DNA of 64,000 nt from Paenibacillus taihuensis (GTDB taxonomy: Bacteria > Bacillota > Bacilli > Paenibacillales > Paenibacillaceae): the NCBI RefSeq assembly GCF_003386535.1, contig NZ_QTTN01000002.1, positions 124,001 to 188,000 of the forward strand, in the 5' to 3' direction. Below, piece by piece: positions 44,401 through 54,414 of this stretch; position 1 is the stretch's first letter, and each line of letters begins with the position of its first letter. The notes beneath the pieces are model-generated. The model saw only the letters and a list, made by a program, of their open reading frames with translations, searched no databases and was not told the origin of the DNA. The translations under genes were made by a program, and so were the position numbers.

Positions 44401-45816
44401 CTAAGCTTCCATCGCTTGCGGCTGTGGCTGCTCAATTATTACGGCATCAGCAGCCGAACGCGCATTTTCAGGACGATCAGCAGCAGCTGTCTTCCCGTCA
44501 AGAACACGTAAGAGTTGTCCTCTGCACTCGTTCACGCCAGCTTCCGTAATCTTCACTCTGCACAGCTCGCCGATCAGCTCTTCCGAGCCTTCGAACACGA
44601 CCTGAATGTAGTTGTCGGAGTAGCCCATGATGAGACCTGATCCTTCAGAGCCTTTGTGCGCGCGCTCCGGAATGATGTCCAGAACTTCGCCGACATACTT
44701 CTTCGCATATTCAAGCTGCATCCGCTCGGAGAGATCGATCAGCTTATGAACGCGCTCGTTCTTCACTTCTTCATCGATCTGATCTTCCATCCGCGCTGCG
44801 GGCGTGCCCGTACGTTTGGAGTACGGGAACACGTGCATCTCGGCAAAGTTCATCTCTTTCATAAACTTGAAGCCGTTCTCGAACATTTCATCCGTTTCGC
44901 CAGGGAAACCGACGATAACGTCCGTCGTGATCGCTACGCCAGGCATCGCCTCGTGCAGCAGCTTAATTTTCTCCGCGAACTCTTCCGTCGTGTACTTTCT
45001 GCGCATGCGCTTCAGTACGCCGGTATCGCCCGCTTGGAGCGGAATATGAAGATGACGGCACATTTTGCTCGAACGGTTCAGCACATCAATCATATCCTGA
45101 TCGATCTGGCTTGCTTCGATGGAGCTGATACGGATACGCTCAAGACCTTCGATTCCGTCGAGATCCCAAATCAGGTCCGATAATTTGTAGTTCTCCATAT
45201 CATCACCATAACCGCCCGTATGAATGCCAGTCAGGACAATTTCCTTATAACCTGCATCAACGAGCTGGCGAGCTTGGTTCAGTACGCTTTGCGGATCACG
45301 GCTGCGGGACAGACCGCGCGACCACGGGATAATGCAGAAGGTGCAGAAGTTGTTGCAGCCTTCTTGAATCTTCAGGAAAGCACGAGTACGTTCAGCAAAA
45401 TCAGGCACGTCCAGCTCTTCGAACTCGCGTGTCTTCATAATGTTACGAACGGCATTCACCGGTCTGCGCTCTTTCTGCAGGTCCGTGATGTAGTTCATTA
45501 GCTTGTCCCTGTCCTGTGTTCCGATGACGAGGTCAACGCCTTCGATCGCAAGAATCTCAGCAGGCGACGTCTGCGCGTAGCAGCCCGTTACCGCGATAAT
45601 TGCGTCCGGATTGCGGCGAATCGCACGGCGGATAATCTGTCTGCTCTTCTTATCCCCCGTATTCGTTACCGTACAAGTGTTGATCAAATAAACATCAGCT
45701 GTCGTCGTTTCGAAGTCAACCTGCTCGTAGCCTTCATTCTTAAACAGCTGCCAGATCGCTTCTGTATCATAAAAGTTAACTTTGCATCCAAGTGTATAAA
45801 AAGCAACCGATGGCAT
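44401..45816 (-). CDS. mtaB: tRNA (N6-threonylcarbamoyladenosine37-C2)-methylthiotransferase
   Basis: Radical-SAM methylthiotransferase converting t6A to ms2t6A at position 37 of tRNAs reading ANN codons. 471 residues: N-terminal MTTase domain with three cysteines (TLGCKVNFYD, NTCTVTN, GCYAQ), radical-SAM CxxxCxxC in GCNNFCTFCIIPWSRG (near 155-170), and a C-terminal TRAM domain. A non-conserved, Ala/Gln-rich tail of about 30 residues follows. GGGAGGCG precedes ATG 45816, which lies five bases after rsmE. Confidence 0.96.
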   Translation of the reverse strand: MPSVAFYTLGCKVNFYDTEAIWQLFKNEGYEQVDFETTTADVYLINTCTVTNTGDKKSRQIIRRAIRRNPDAIIAVTGCYAQTSPAEILAIEGVDLVIGTQDRDKLMNYITDLQKERRPVNAVRNIMKTREFEELDVPDFAERTRAFLKIQEGCNNFCTFCIIPWSRGLSRSRDPQSVLNQARQLVDAGYKEIVLTGIHTGGYGDDMENYKLSDLIWDLDGIEGLERIRISSIEASQIDQDMIDVLNRSSKMCRHLHIPLQAGDTGVLKRMRRKYTTEEFAEKIKLLHEAMPGVAITTDVIVGFPGETDEMFENGFKFMKEMNFAEMHVFPYSKRTGTPAARMEDQIDEEVKNERVHKLIDLSERMQLEYAKKYVGEVLDIIPERAHKGSEGSGLIMGYSDNYIQVVFEGSEELIGELCRVKITEAGVNECRGQLLRVLDGKTAAADRPENARSAADAVIIEQPQPQAMEA

Positions 45817-45821
45817 AGTTG

Positions 45822-46592
45822 TTAAACGCCTCCCATTTCTCCGGATTCATACATAAGGCAGGCGAGCCCAACCATCGCAGCCGTTTCCGTGCGCAAGATT
45901 CGCTTGCCAAGACCGACGATCACTGCGCCGGCTTCCTCTACCTCTTCGGCTTCACGCTCCGTGAAACCGCCCTCAGGTCCAACGATGAGCAGAATATTAC
46001 GCTCCTCGCTGCCCCAGTTATGACGTGCTCGCTGCGAGGATAGCGCATCCCTCAAGCCTAAGCCTCCGCCTTCCTTCTCATAACAAAAGAGCGCCAAATC
46101 GAACGTGGGGACCAGCGCGAGCAGCTCTTTCCACGTCGCTACCTCTTCAATCGCCGGGATGCGGCTGCGATGCGCTTGCTCCGCCGCTTCCTTCGCGATT
46201 TTGCCCCAACGCTCGAGACGTTTGGCTTCCTTCTTCGCATCATATTGAACAATCATTCGCTGAGACTGGAAAGGCACGAAGCTGACTGCGCCGATTTCCG
46301 TCCCTTTCTGAATGACAATTTCCATTTTATCGCCCTTCGGCAAGCTTTGCGCGACGGTTACGGACCAGAGCGGCTCGCTGGTAACCGGCAGCCATTCTGA
46401 TATATCAGCCTCAACATTGCCCGGCGAGAGCGTGCGAATGACCGCTTCTGCGACACGCGACTTGCCGTCGCTCACAATGATGCTGTCTCCAGCTTCCATC
46501 CGCATCACGCGTATAACATGATGGGCATCGTCACCGGTCAGCACAACGCGATCGTCCTTCAGCTGCTCCGGCGTTACAAAATATCGTTGCAT
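45822..46592 (-). CDS. rsmE: 16S rRNA (uracil1498-N3)-methyltransferase
   Basis: SPOUT-class methyltransferase of 256 residues that modifies U1498 of 16S rRNA. The N-terminal QRYFVTPEQL and the trefoil-knot signature VGPEGGFTEREAEE with LGKRILRTETA near the C-terminus are complete. GAGAGG precedes ATG 46592. Directly upstream of mtaB in one operon, the order found in B. subtilis (yqeU-yqeV). Confidence 0.96.
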   Translation of the reverse strand: MQRYFVTPEQLKDDRVVLTGDDAHHVIRVMRMEAGDSIIVSDGKSRVAEAVIRTLSPGNVEADISEWLPVTSEPLWSVTVAQSLPKGDKMEIVIQKGTEIGAVSFVPFQSQRMIVQYDAKKEAKRLERWGKIAKEAAEQAHRSRIPAIEEVATWKELLALVPTFDLALFCYEKEGGGLGLRDALSSQRARHNWGSEERNILLIVGPEGGFTEREAEEVEEAGAVIVGLGKRILRTETAAMVGLACLMYESGEMGGV

Positions 46593-46716
46593 GGGTCAAA
46601 CCTCTCTATCCAATGTGCAATCCGAGGGAAACCCCTCGCGAAAAACTCCAAACTACATCATACACGTTTTGACGACCCTTTGCTAGGTAGGTCAAACATT
46701 TTCCAAGGCCCGCTCC

Positions 46717-47424
46717 CTACTTGAAGAAATCGGCGTCGAACTGATTCCAGTCCACTTCCTTGAAGAACATGTTGAAGAAGTCGATAATCCCTTGAATGAT
46801 ATTATTCGAATATGAAAATAACGGATCAAGCGTCGCTTCCCGAAGCGGTGGAATGAACACGATAAGCAGGAAAATAAACATGCCCCATTGTACGTTCTGA
46901 TCCATTCGAATGCGTACCGAAGTCGGCACCACATCTTGGATGATGCGATAGCCGTCAAGCGGCGGAACTGGAATAAGGTTAAAAATAAAGAGCACGATAT
47001 TCAGCGTAATGAGATAGTGCAGAAAATGAACGATTGCTTGATGGACGCCAACCGATCCCGCATCCAGCAGGCCAGTCTGATTGAGCACGAAAACAGCCAA
47101 AATCCCGATCGCCGTCATCAGCAGGTTGCTTAGCGGTCCTACTGCCGAAACAACGATACCCATCAACCGGGGATGCTTGAAGCGTCCCCGGTTAACCGGC
47201 ACGGGTCTTGCCCAGCCGAAGCCTGCGATCAGAATGAGGATAATCCCCAGCATATCGAGATGGACCCGCGGATTGAGCGTTACGCGCCCGGCATCATACG
47301 CGGTCCGGTCTCCGAAAATATAGGCAAAATACGCATGAGCGAACTCATGCACCGTAAAGGCGATCATAATAACAAGAAAAACAAACGGTAAATCGCTTAA
47401 TGGATACCACAACAGATCCGACAC
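46717..47424 (-). CDS. Site-2 protease family (M50) membrane metalloprotease-like protein
   Basis: A 235-residue polytopic protein with the zinc motif HEFAH near residues 26-30 in the first helix region and the third ligand motif in FNLIPVPPLDGYRI near 162-175. This is the YwhC-like branch of M50 peptidases lacking a PDZ domain; substrates are unknown. It starts with GTG at 47424 (GGAGG nine bases upstream). It is inserted between prmA and rsmE, which adjoin in B. subtilis. Confidence 0.9.
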   Translation of the reverse strand: MSDLLWYPLSDLPFVFLVIMIAFTVHEFAHAYFAYIFGDRTAYDAGRVTLNPRVHLDMLGIILILIAGFGWARPVPVNRGRFKHPRLMGIVVSAVGPLSNLLMTAIGILAVFVLNQTGLLDAGSVGVHQAIVHFLHYLITLNIVLFIFNLIPVPPLDGYRIIQDVVPTSVRIRMDQNVQWGMFIFLLIVFIPPLREATLDPLFSYSNNIIQGIIDFFNMFFKEVDWNQFDADFFK

Positions 47425-47492
47425 CGATTAGCTTCCTCCTATGAATATAAGCTGCTCGCTTAGCCGCATCGACCAAGCCTAGTCCCATCAGC

Positions 47493-48458
47493 TTATTCTG
47501 GTTTCTTCGCTACGAACGCGATCCAATCTTGGTCGCGCTGACGGTCGACAATCGTAAATCCTGCTGCCTGCAAGCCTTCTTCAACCGCTTCCTCTTTGTT
47601 TTTCCAAATACCCGATGCGATGTAAGTGCCGCCTGGCTTCAGCGCAGCATACACGTCATCGATGAAGAGCAGAATGATCTCTGCCAAAATATTGGCCACA
47701 ACAACATCGACCGGAACCGTTACGTTCAGCTTCTGATCGCTGTTCAGAACGCCAAGCAGATCGCTCAAGTACACTTGGATATCGTCCTGCAGGTTATTAA
47801 GACGCGTATTCTCCGTTGCAGAGGTGACCGAGATCGGATCAAGATCCAGCGCGAGAACGCGGCGTGCGCCAAGCAGCATCGCCCCAATGGCGAGAATCCC
47901 CGAGCCTGTACCTACGTCGATGACTTCCTCATCGCCCTTGATCACTGTTTCCAGCGTACGCAAGCAAAGCGCTGTCGTCGGATGCGTGCCTGTACCGAAC
48001 GCCATGCCCGGGTCAAGCTCAATGATCCGCTCTTCTGGCGAAGGCGTGTATTCTTCCCATGTCGGTTTAATGGTCAGACGTTCCGATACGCGGATTGGCT
48101 TGAAGTAGGTCTTCCACGCATTTGCCCAATCCTCTTCGTCGACCATCGCTCTAGCGATCGAGTACTCGCCTGGCTCTATATCGAATTCACGCAGCTCATC
48201 AATGCGAGTGGTCAGCTGTGTCATTAGAGCGTCGACATCCGTATCCAGCTCCGAGAAATAACCTTTAATGACCGCATGTCCTTCCGGAATATCGTTAAGC
48301 GGATGCTCATACCATTGGCCGAGCGAAGTATCCCTTTGCTTATTGAGCGTGCCTGATTCTTCAATGGATACGCCGTCTGCATCCATTTCATGCAAGAAGT
48401 TCGATATCATCTCGATCGCTTCTTCGGTTGTCGAGATCGTAATTTCATGCCATTTCAC
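47493..48458 (-). CDS. prmA: Ribosomal protein L11 methyltransferase
   Basis: PrmA trimethylates ribosomal protein uL11. 321 residues with an N-terminal substrate-binding domain (WHEITISTTEEAIEMI) and a class I methyltransferase domain (VIDVGTGSGILAIGA; VVANILAEII motif containing the conserved N-I/L). GTG start at 48458, AGGGGG ten bases upstream. Own sigma-A promoter; in B. subtilis it is read from the dnaK operon, here an insertion separates them. Confidence 0.96.
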   Translation of the reverse strand: MKWHEITISTTEEAIEMISNFLHEMDADGVSIEESGTLNKQRDTSLGQWYEHPLNDIPEGHAVIKGYFSELDTDVDALMTQLTTRIDELREFDIEPGEYSIARAMVDEEDWANAWKTYFKPIRVSERLTIKPTWEEYTPSPEERIIELDPGMAFGTGTHPTTALCLRTLETVIKGDEEVIDVGTGSGILAIGAMLLGARRVLALDLDPISVTSATENTRLNNLQDDIQVYLSDLLGVLNSDQKLNVTVPVDVVVANILAEIILLFIDDVYAALKPGGTYIASGIWKNKEEAVEEGLQAAGFTIVDRQRDQDWIAFVAKKPE

Positions 48459-48508
48459 TTGAATATGTCCCCCTAAAGCTTCAATCTGGTTTGGTCTATA
48501 TTGGTTCT

Positions 48509-48537
48509 ATTTTACACGGTTGCACGCTTCCAAGCAA
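48509..48537 (-). promoter_or_regulatory. Sigma-A promoter of prmA
   Basis: TTGCTT (48537-48532), 17 bases, TAAAAT (48514-48509); about 50 bp before the GTG start. Confidence 0.5.
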
Positions 48538-48558
48538 AAATAGCCTTTTCCACGCAAA

Positions 48559-48596
48559 AACAAGCCCCCGCATCATTCGATGTACAGAGACTTGTT
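48559..48596 (-). terminator. Terminator after the oxidoreductase gene
   Basis: AACAAG/CTTGTT stem with additional pairing and a T5 run on the minus strand, 22 bp beyond the stop at 48618. It isolates the cupin-oxidoreductase pair from prmA. Confidence 0.7.
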
Positions 48597-48617
48597 CGTC
48601 GTTATGAATATGCAAAA

Positions 48618-49643
48618 TCAGTTCGTAATGATGTAGCTCTCCGGATACTTGACCGTACCTCTCTCCGAAGAATCCGCGAAAGCGATGAGTGCCGCCAGCG
48701 TATACAAATTATCTCGGCCTGACAGCATCGGCTCTCCGCCATCGTGAATTCGTGCCGCTAAATCAGCCAGCACGCTGTGGATGCCTTGCTTCGAATCTGG
48801 CAGCGGGCCGTCCTCGTAGGAGATAAACCGCTTGTTCTGCTGCTGGTCCACGATGTAGACGCCGTAGCCTTGTCCGAGATCGCCTAGATGAACGGAGCCA
48901 TCTTGGCACTGAACACGCCACTCGCCTTCCCATGGCGATGAAAGCCCTTTGGACACGAGGCTGCCCAGATAGAACACCGGCATGCCATTGTCGAGCTCCA
49001 TGCTCGCTTGAACGTTCGGATGGCCTTTGTACATGCTGCCTTCGATGTTCCATGTCTTGCCGGATACGCTGCGAATGTTCGACCCGAACAAGTAACGGAT
49101 CATATCGATGTGATGAACCGCCATTTCAAGCAGCATGAAATTGTCCATCACCTGCTGATAGTCTTTGCCGAAGTGGTCATAGAAGAACTGCGCCTGCACG
49201 AAGAGCGGCTGCCCAACTTCGCCGATTGCGTTCTTGAGCGAGAGCACGTGATTCTGGTACCGGTAGTTCTGGCTGACCATCAGGATCAGCCCTTTCTGCT
49301 TTGCTAGCTCGACAAGCTCGCATGCTTCGCTGATCTCGAGCACGAACGGCTTCTCCACTAGGACATGCAAACCTTGCTCAAGAGCCGCTTTGCAGATTGG
49401 GTAGTGATAAGGGGATGCGGCTGTAACGAAGACAGCGTCCGCCTCAAGCGCTGCGAAGGCTTCCTTGTAATCGGTGTAGCAGAACTCTTCGGCTACGCCA
49501 AGCTCAGCGGCACATTCCTTCAAACGCGCCGGATTAATCTCAACAATCCCTGCGTAACTGAAATCCGGCGAGTGCTTAACGAACGCTTGCGCAACGCCGA
49601 AACCGTGCATCCCAAGACCAACTTGAATAAGTTTAAGTGTCAT
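48618..49643 (-). CDS. Gfo/Idh/MocA family oxidoreductase
   Basis: A 341-residue NAD(P)-dependent sugar/cyclitol dehydrogenase-like protein. The N-terminal Rossmann fold begins KLIQVGLGMHGFGVAQAF; EKPF (residues 95-98) is the family catalytic-lysine motif; the MAVHHID region provides the active-site His. Substrate unknown, probably a sugar, inositol or amino-sugar derivative. Start overlaps the cupin stop by four bases (ATGA), so the two proteins probably act on the same compound. Confidence 0.9.
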   Translation of the reverse strand: MTLKLIQVGLGMHGFGVAQAFVKHSPDFSYAGIVEINPARLKECAAELGVAEEFCYTDYKEAFAALEADAVFVTAASPYHYPICKAALEQGLHVLVEKPFVLEISEACELVELAKQKGLILMVSQNYRYQNHVLSLKNAIGEVGQPLFVQAQFFYDHFGKDYQQVMDNFMLLEMAVHHIDMIRYLFGSNIRSVSGKTWNIEGSMYKGHPNVQASMELDNGMPVFYLGSLVSKGLSSPWEGEWRVQCQDGSVHLGDLGQGYGVYIVDQQQNKRFISYEDGPLPDSKQGIHSVLADLAARIHDGGEPMLSGRDNLYTLAALIAFADSSERGTVKYPESYIITN

Positions 49644-49969
49644 TTTACGTCGTCAACTCCTTTGAATAAGTATCCGACCCGTCCGCCTTCAGGCATAATC
49701 CCGTAAATATAAACGGCAACCATTTCTTCTGTTACGACGAGGGAATGCTCATCGCCGCGTTTTGTCAGCACCATATCGCCTGGACCGATTTCATACGTAT
49801 CTCCTTCCGTGGTGCAGGTGCCTCTACCGCTTATAATAATCCAATATTCATTGGCGTCATGATAGTGTAGTTGAACGATATCGCCGACTTTCAAATGATT
49901 GATGCCGTAATGGCTAAGCTCGCTCCATTCGGGATACACCTGCGTGTTATTATAAACATTAACTGGCAT
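49640..49969 (-). CDS. Cupin domain protein
   Basis: A 109-residue single cupin barrel. Metal-binding motif 1 (HYHDANEYWIIISGRG) and motif 2 (GPGDMVLTKRGDEH) are intact. Small cupins next to Gfo/Idh/MocA enzymes are often isomerases or accessory enzymes of sugar catabolism; the precise reaction is not known. GGAGGAG is seven bases before ATG 49969. A cre-like operator is about 70 bp upstream. Confidence 0.85.
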   Translation of the reverse strand: MPVNVYNNTQVYPEWSELSHYGINHLKVGDIVQLHYHDANEYWIIISGRGTCTTEGDTYEIGPGDMVLTKRGDEHSLVVTEEMVAVYIYGIMPEGGRVGYLFKGVDDVK

Positions 49970-50037
49970 TTGCTGCTCCTCCTACAATCGATGTGCCCGC
50001 GCACGGAAATTGAAACCCAATGTCTATTTTGCCACAG

Positions 50038-50053
50038 ATGTAAGCGCTTGTAT
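50038..50053. promoter_or_regulatory. Candidate cre (CcpA) operator
   Basis: ATGTAAGCGCTTGTAT fits the catabolite response element WTGNAARCGNWWNCAW-type palindrome, with the central AAGCGCTT perfect. It lies upstream of the cupin-oxidoreductase operon, where CcpA would repress a carbohydrate pathway when glucose is present. Confidence 0.55.
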
Positions 50054-50059
50054 ATGTAT

Positions 50060-50106
50060 AAAAAAAAGATGCTCCCTTATGCGGGATACGCATCAGGAAG
50101 CATCTA
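50060..50106 (-). terminator. Terminator after the yfhD pair
   Basis: AGATGCTxCC / GGxAGCATCT stem with an inner GATGCG/CGCAT pairing and eight T on the minus strand, 18 bp after the stop at 50124. Confidence 0.88.
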
Positions 50107-50123
50107 TGTGCTTATTGCTTAAG

Positions 50124-50318
50124 CTAGATAATCGCCATTCCGCCGGTCTGCTCGATCAGGTGAATCGCCCGTTCAACGAGCTCATCGCCAACGGTAGCCG
50201 TGAACGAAGCGCCGTCTTCGCCGCCGTCAACCTGCTGTACGCGAAGGTACTGCAGCTTCGCCTGCGCTTCCCGAGCACCGCTTGCGTCCTGAAACGTCGC
50301 ATGAATCATCGCAGTCAT
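50124..50318 (-). CDS. Hypothetical protein, 64 residues
   Basis: Unrecognised small protein. It starts TAMIHATFQDASGAREAQAK and has the alternation of a compact alpha/beta fold; no cysteine or enzyme motif. AAGGAGG, eleven bases upstream of ATG 50318, begins within the stop codon of the YfhD-like gene, so the two are one transcript and probably share forespore expression. It ends at a strong terminator. Confidence 0.72.
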   Translation of the reverse strand: MTAMIHATFQDASGAREAQAKLQYLRVQQVDGGEDGASFTATVGDELVERAIHLIEQTGGMAII

Positions 50319-50335
50319 ACGTCACGTGAGCCTCC

Positions 50336-50500
50336 TTAGTGATTCTGGGCTCTCGCGTCCGCTTCGGCCGCACGCTGCTGGGCGACACGGTCTGCTTCGT
50401 CAGCCAGCTCCTCGGAGAACTCGACATCCTCGTTCTTTCCGATCGGCAGGTCGGCGAAATTCACTTTCTCTGGGTCTTGATTTTGGTTTTGATTATTCAT
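50336..50500 (-). CDS. YfhD family small protein
   Basis: A 54-residue, Asn/Gln-rich then acidic protein: MNNQNQNQDPEKVNFADLP at its start and DVEFSEELADEADRVAQQR near its end. The second segment is the YfhD-family signature, a small sporulation-associated group (SASP-like in size, function not established). GGAGGCG precedes ATG 50500. A sigma-G-like promoter lies 40 bp upstream. It is inserted just downstream of dnaJ. Confidence 0.82.
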   Translation of the reverse strand: MNNQNQNQDPEKVNFADLPIGKNEDVEFSEELADEADRVAQQRAAEADARAQNH

Positions 50501-50541
50501 GGGTTGCGCCTCCATGCTCAGTAAAAGTTAAACACGAAGGT

Positions 50542-50571
50542 TAGCATAAACCATTGGATTCGTTCTTATGC
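50542..50571 (-). promoter_or_regulatory. Candidate sigma-F/G promoter of the yfhD pair
   Basis: -35 GCATA (50571-50567) matches GMATR; 18-base spacer; -10 TATGCTA (50548-50542) matches CATNMTA at six of seven positions. Fits forespore expression of a YfhD-family gene. Confidence 0.5.
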
Positions 50572-50584
50572 TTTGGCGATCCGA

Positions 50585-51712
50585 CTAGTCGCCGCGGAAT
50601 GCTTTCTTCATCTTCTCGAAGATCGACTCGTGGTGCTCATGCTGCACTTCGCCCGCCGGCGCGCCTACGCCTGCGAATTGGCGAAGCAGCTCCTTCTGCT
50701 CGTCGCTCATATTCGTTGGCGTTACAACCGTCACCTTTACATGCTGGTCGCCTTGGCCGTAGCCGCGCAGACGCGGTACCCCTTTGCCCTTCAGGCGGAA
50801 GTACGTGCCCGTTTGCGTACCTGCAGGGATCTTCAGCTTCACTTTCTCCGTGAGCGTCGGAATTTCGATCTCGTCGCCAAGCGCCGCTTGCGCAAACGTC
50901 AGCGGAACCTCGCAATAGATATCGTCGTTATCGCGCTCGAAGAAGTCATGCGGCTTCACGCGGATGACGATATACAGGTCGCCGGATGGACCTCCGCGGG
51001 TACCGCCCTCGCCTTCGCCGCTGAGGCGGATTTGTGCGCCTTCGTCAACGCCGGCCGGAATCTTGACGTTGATTTTACGCTGCTTCTTCACTTTGCCCGC
51101 GCCATGGCATGTCGTGCATTTTTCTTTGATGATTTTGCCTGTTCCGCTGCATGTCGAACAAGCGCGGCGGTTCACCATACGGCCAAACGGCGTATTCTGA
51201 ACAACCTCTTGCTGCCCAGTACCGCGGCAAGTCGAACATGTCTCAGGCTTCGTGCCCGGCTTCGCGCCTGAGCCCGAACAAGTGTCGCAGTTCTCGGTAC
51301 GAGGAATTGTAATTTCCGTCTCTTTGCCGAATACGGCTTCCTTGAATTCAATGGTCATCGTATATTGCAGATCGTTACCGCGTTGTGGCGCGTTCGGATC
51401 GCGACGACCGCCGCCGCCGCCGAAGAACATATCGAAGATATCGCCGAATCCGCCGCCGAAGTCAGCACCGCCGCCTCCAAAGCCTTGGTTCGGATCAATA
51501 TGGCCATATTGATCGTATTGCGAACGTTTCCCCGCGTCACTTAAGACGTCGTACGCTTCTTTTACTTCTTTAAACTTGGTCTCCGCATCCGCCGCTTTGT
51601 TGACGTCCGGATGGTATTGGCGCGCCAGCTTTCGGTACGCTTTCTTGATATCATCATCCGAAGCGCCTTTTGCAACTTCCAGCACCTCGTAATAATCACG
51701 CTTGTCTGCCAA
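50585..51712 (-). CDS. dnaJ: Chaperone DnaJ
   Basis: Hsp40 co-chaperone that stimulates DnaK ATPase and delivers substrates. 375 residues from TTG 51712, chosen since AAGGGG is eight bases upstream and the in-frame GTG at 51721 overlaps that site. J domain with HPD (YHPDVN) near 33, a Gly/Phe-rich linker with GGGG runs, four CxxCxGxG zinc repeats ([32 protein letters not shown]), and C-terminal substrate domains. Separated from dnaK by 180 bp containing a strong hairpin. Confidence 0.96.
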   Translation of the reverse strand: MADKRDYYEVLEVAKGASDDDIKKAYRKLARQYHPDVNKAADAETKFKEVKEAYDVLSDAGKRSQYDQYGHIDPNQGFGGGGADFGGGFGDIFDMFFGGGGGRRDPNAPQRGNDLQYTMTIEFKEAVFGKETEITIPRTENCDTCSGSGAKPGTKPETCSTCRGTGQQEVVQNTPFGRMVNRRACSTCSGTGKIIKEKCTTCHGAGKVKKQRKINVKIPAGVDEGAQIRLSGEGEGGTRGGPSGDLYIVIRVKPHDFFERDNDDIYCEVPLTFAQAALGDEIEIPTLTEKVKLKIPAGTQTGTYFRLKGKGVPRLRGYGQGDQHVKVTVVTPTNMSDEQKELLRQFAGVGAPAGEVQHEHHESIFEKMKKAFRGD

Positions 51713-51836
51713 AACCGTCACCCCTTCTGTATCCGTATAATCGCTGATTTCTCTCTCCCAAAGCTAAACAACTATGTGTAAAACTAATACATTCTGCACG
51801 ATCAAGCAAGTGCTAATTAATTCTAGACATAGCAAG

Positions 51837-51878
51837 AAACGGCTGCGCCGTCCAAAATTTTCGGACGGCGCACCGTTT
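51837..51878 (-). terminator. Strong hairpin between dnaK and dnaJ
   Basis: AAACGG-GCGCCGTCC arms pair across a 9-base AT loop with GGACGGCGC-CCGTTT. The trailing T-run is short (TTTC), so it is probably a partial terminator or an mRNA-end stabiliser, giving less dnaJ than dnaK. Confidence 0.65.
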
Positions 51879-51895
51879 GCACGAAACTGCCTAAC

Positions 51896-53746
<1,851 letters not shown>

Positions 53747-53794
53747 TTAAGGCTCTTTATTCATTAAATTTAAGTATATATAGGCAGCTGAACG

Positions 53795-54367
53795 TTATCC
53801 GCTCACTTTCACCATAGCGGGACGCAGCACTTTATCTTTCAGCACATAGCCCTTCTGCACTTCTTCCACAACGATGCCTTCTTCGTGCTCATCGGACTCA
53901 ACCTGCATAATAGCTTGGTGGAAATCCGGGTTGAACGGCTGGCCTACAGATTCCATAGCTCTCAGGCCCTCTGCTTCAAGCACTTGCTCGAATTGGCGGA
54001 AAATCATATCTACACCTTTGGAGAAGGATTCAACATCGCCGCCGCTCTTCGCAGCTTCCAGCGCGCGACCGAAGTTGTCGACAACCGGCAGCAGCTGAGT
54101 GATCAGCTTCATCGAAGCGTATTGGGCGAGATCTTCTTTCTCCTTCATCGTACGGCGGCGGAAGTTATCGAAGTCCGCTTGCGCGCGCAAGTAACGCTGC
54201 TGATTCTCATCCGCAAGCTTCGTCAGCTCGGCAATACGGGAATCCTCTGCGCTGACTTCTGCGCCTTCTTGCGCTGTTTCCTCTGCTGCCACTTCCTGTT
54301 CGTCAGCGGTAGCATTGTTCACTTCATTGATATGTTCCTCTTCTGTATGCTGTTCATTCACAGACAC
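53795..54367 (-). CDS. grpE: Nucleotide exchange factor GrpE
   Basis: GrpE releases ADP from DnaK. About 190 residues: an acidic, non-conserved N-terminus, a long coiled-coil dimerisation helix (AELTKLADENQQRYLRAQAD), the signature DNFRRRTMKEKE, and a beta domain ending EEVQKGYVLKDKVLRPAMV. The in-frame GTG at 54379 overlaps AGGAGG, so GTG 54367, eleven bases after that site, is the likely start. It lies 48 bp after hrcA. Confidence 0.96.
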   Translation of the reverse strand: MSVNEQHTEEEHINEVNNATADEQEVAAEETAQEGAEVSAEDSRIAELTKLADENQQRYLRAQADFDNFRRRTMKEKEDLAQYASMKLITQLLPVVDNFGRALEAAKSGGDVESFSKGVDMIFRQFEQVLEAEGLRAMESVGQPFNPDFHQAIMQVESDEHEEGIVVEEVQKGYVLKDKVLRPAMVKVSG

Positions 54368-54414
54368 GAGCGCTTGCACCTCCTGAAAATAATCCCTGTG
54401 TTACACTTCAATGC

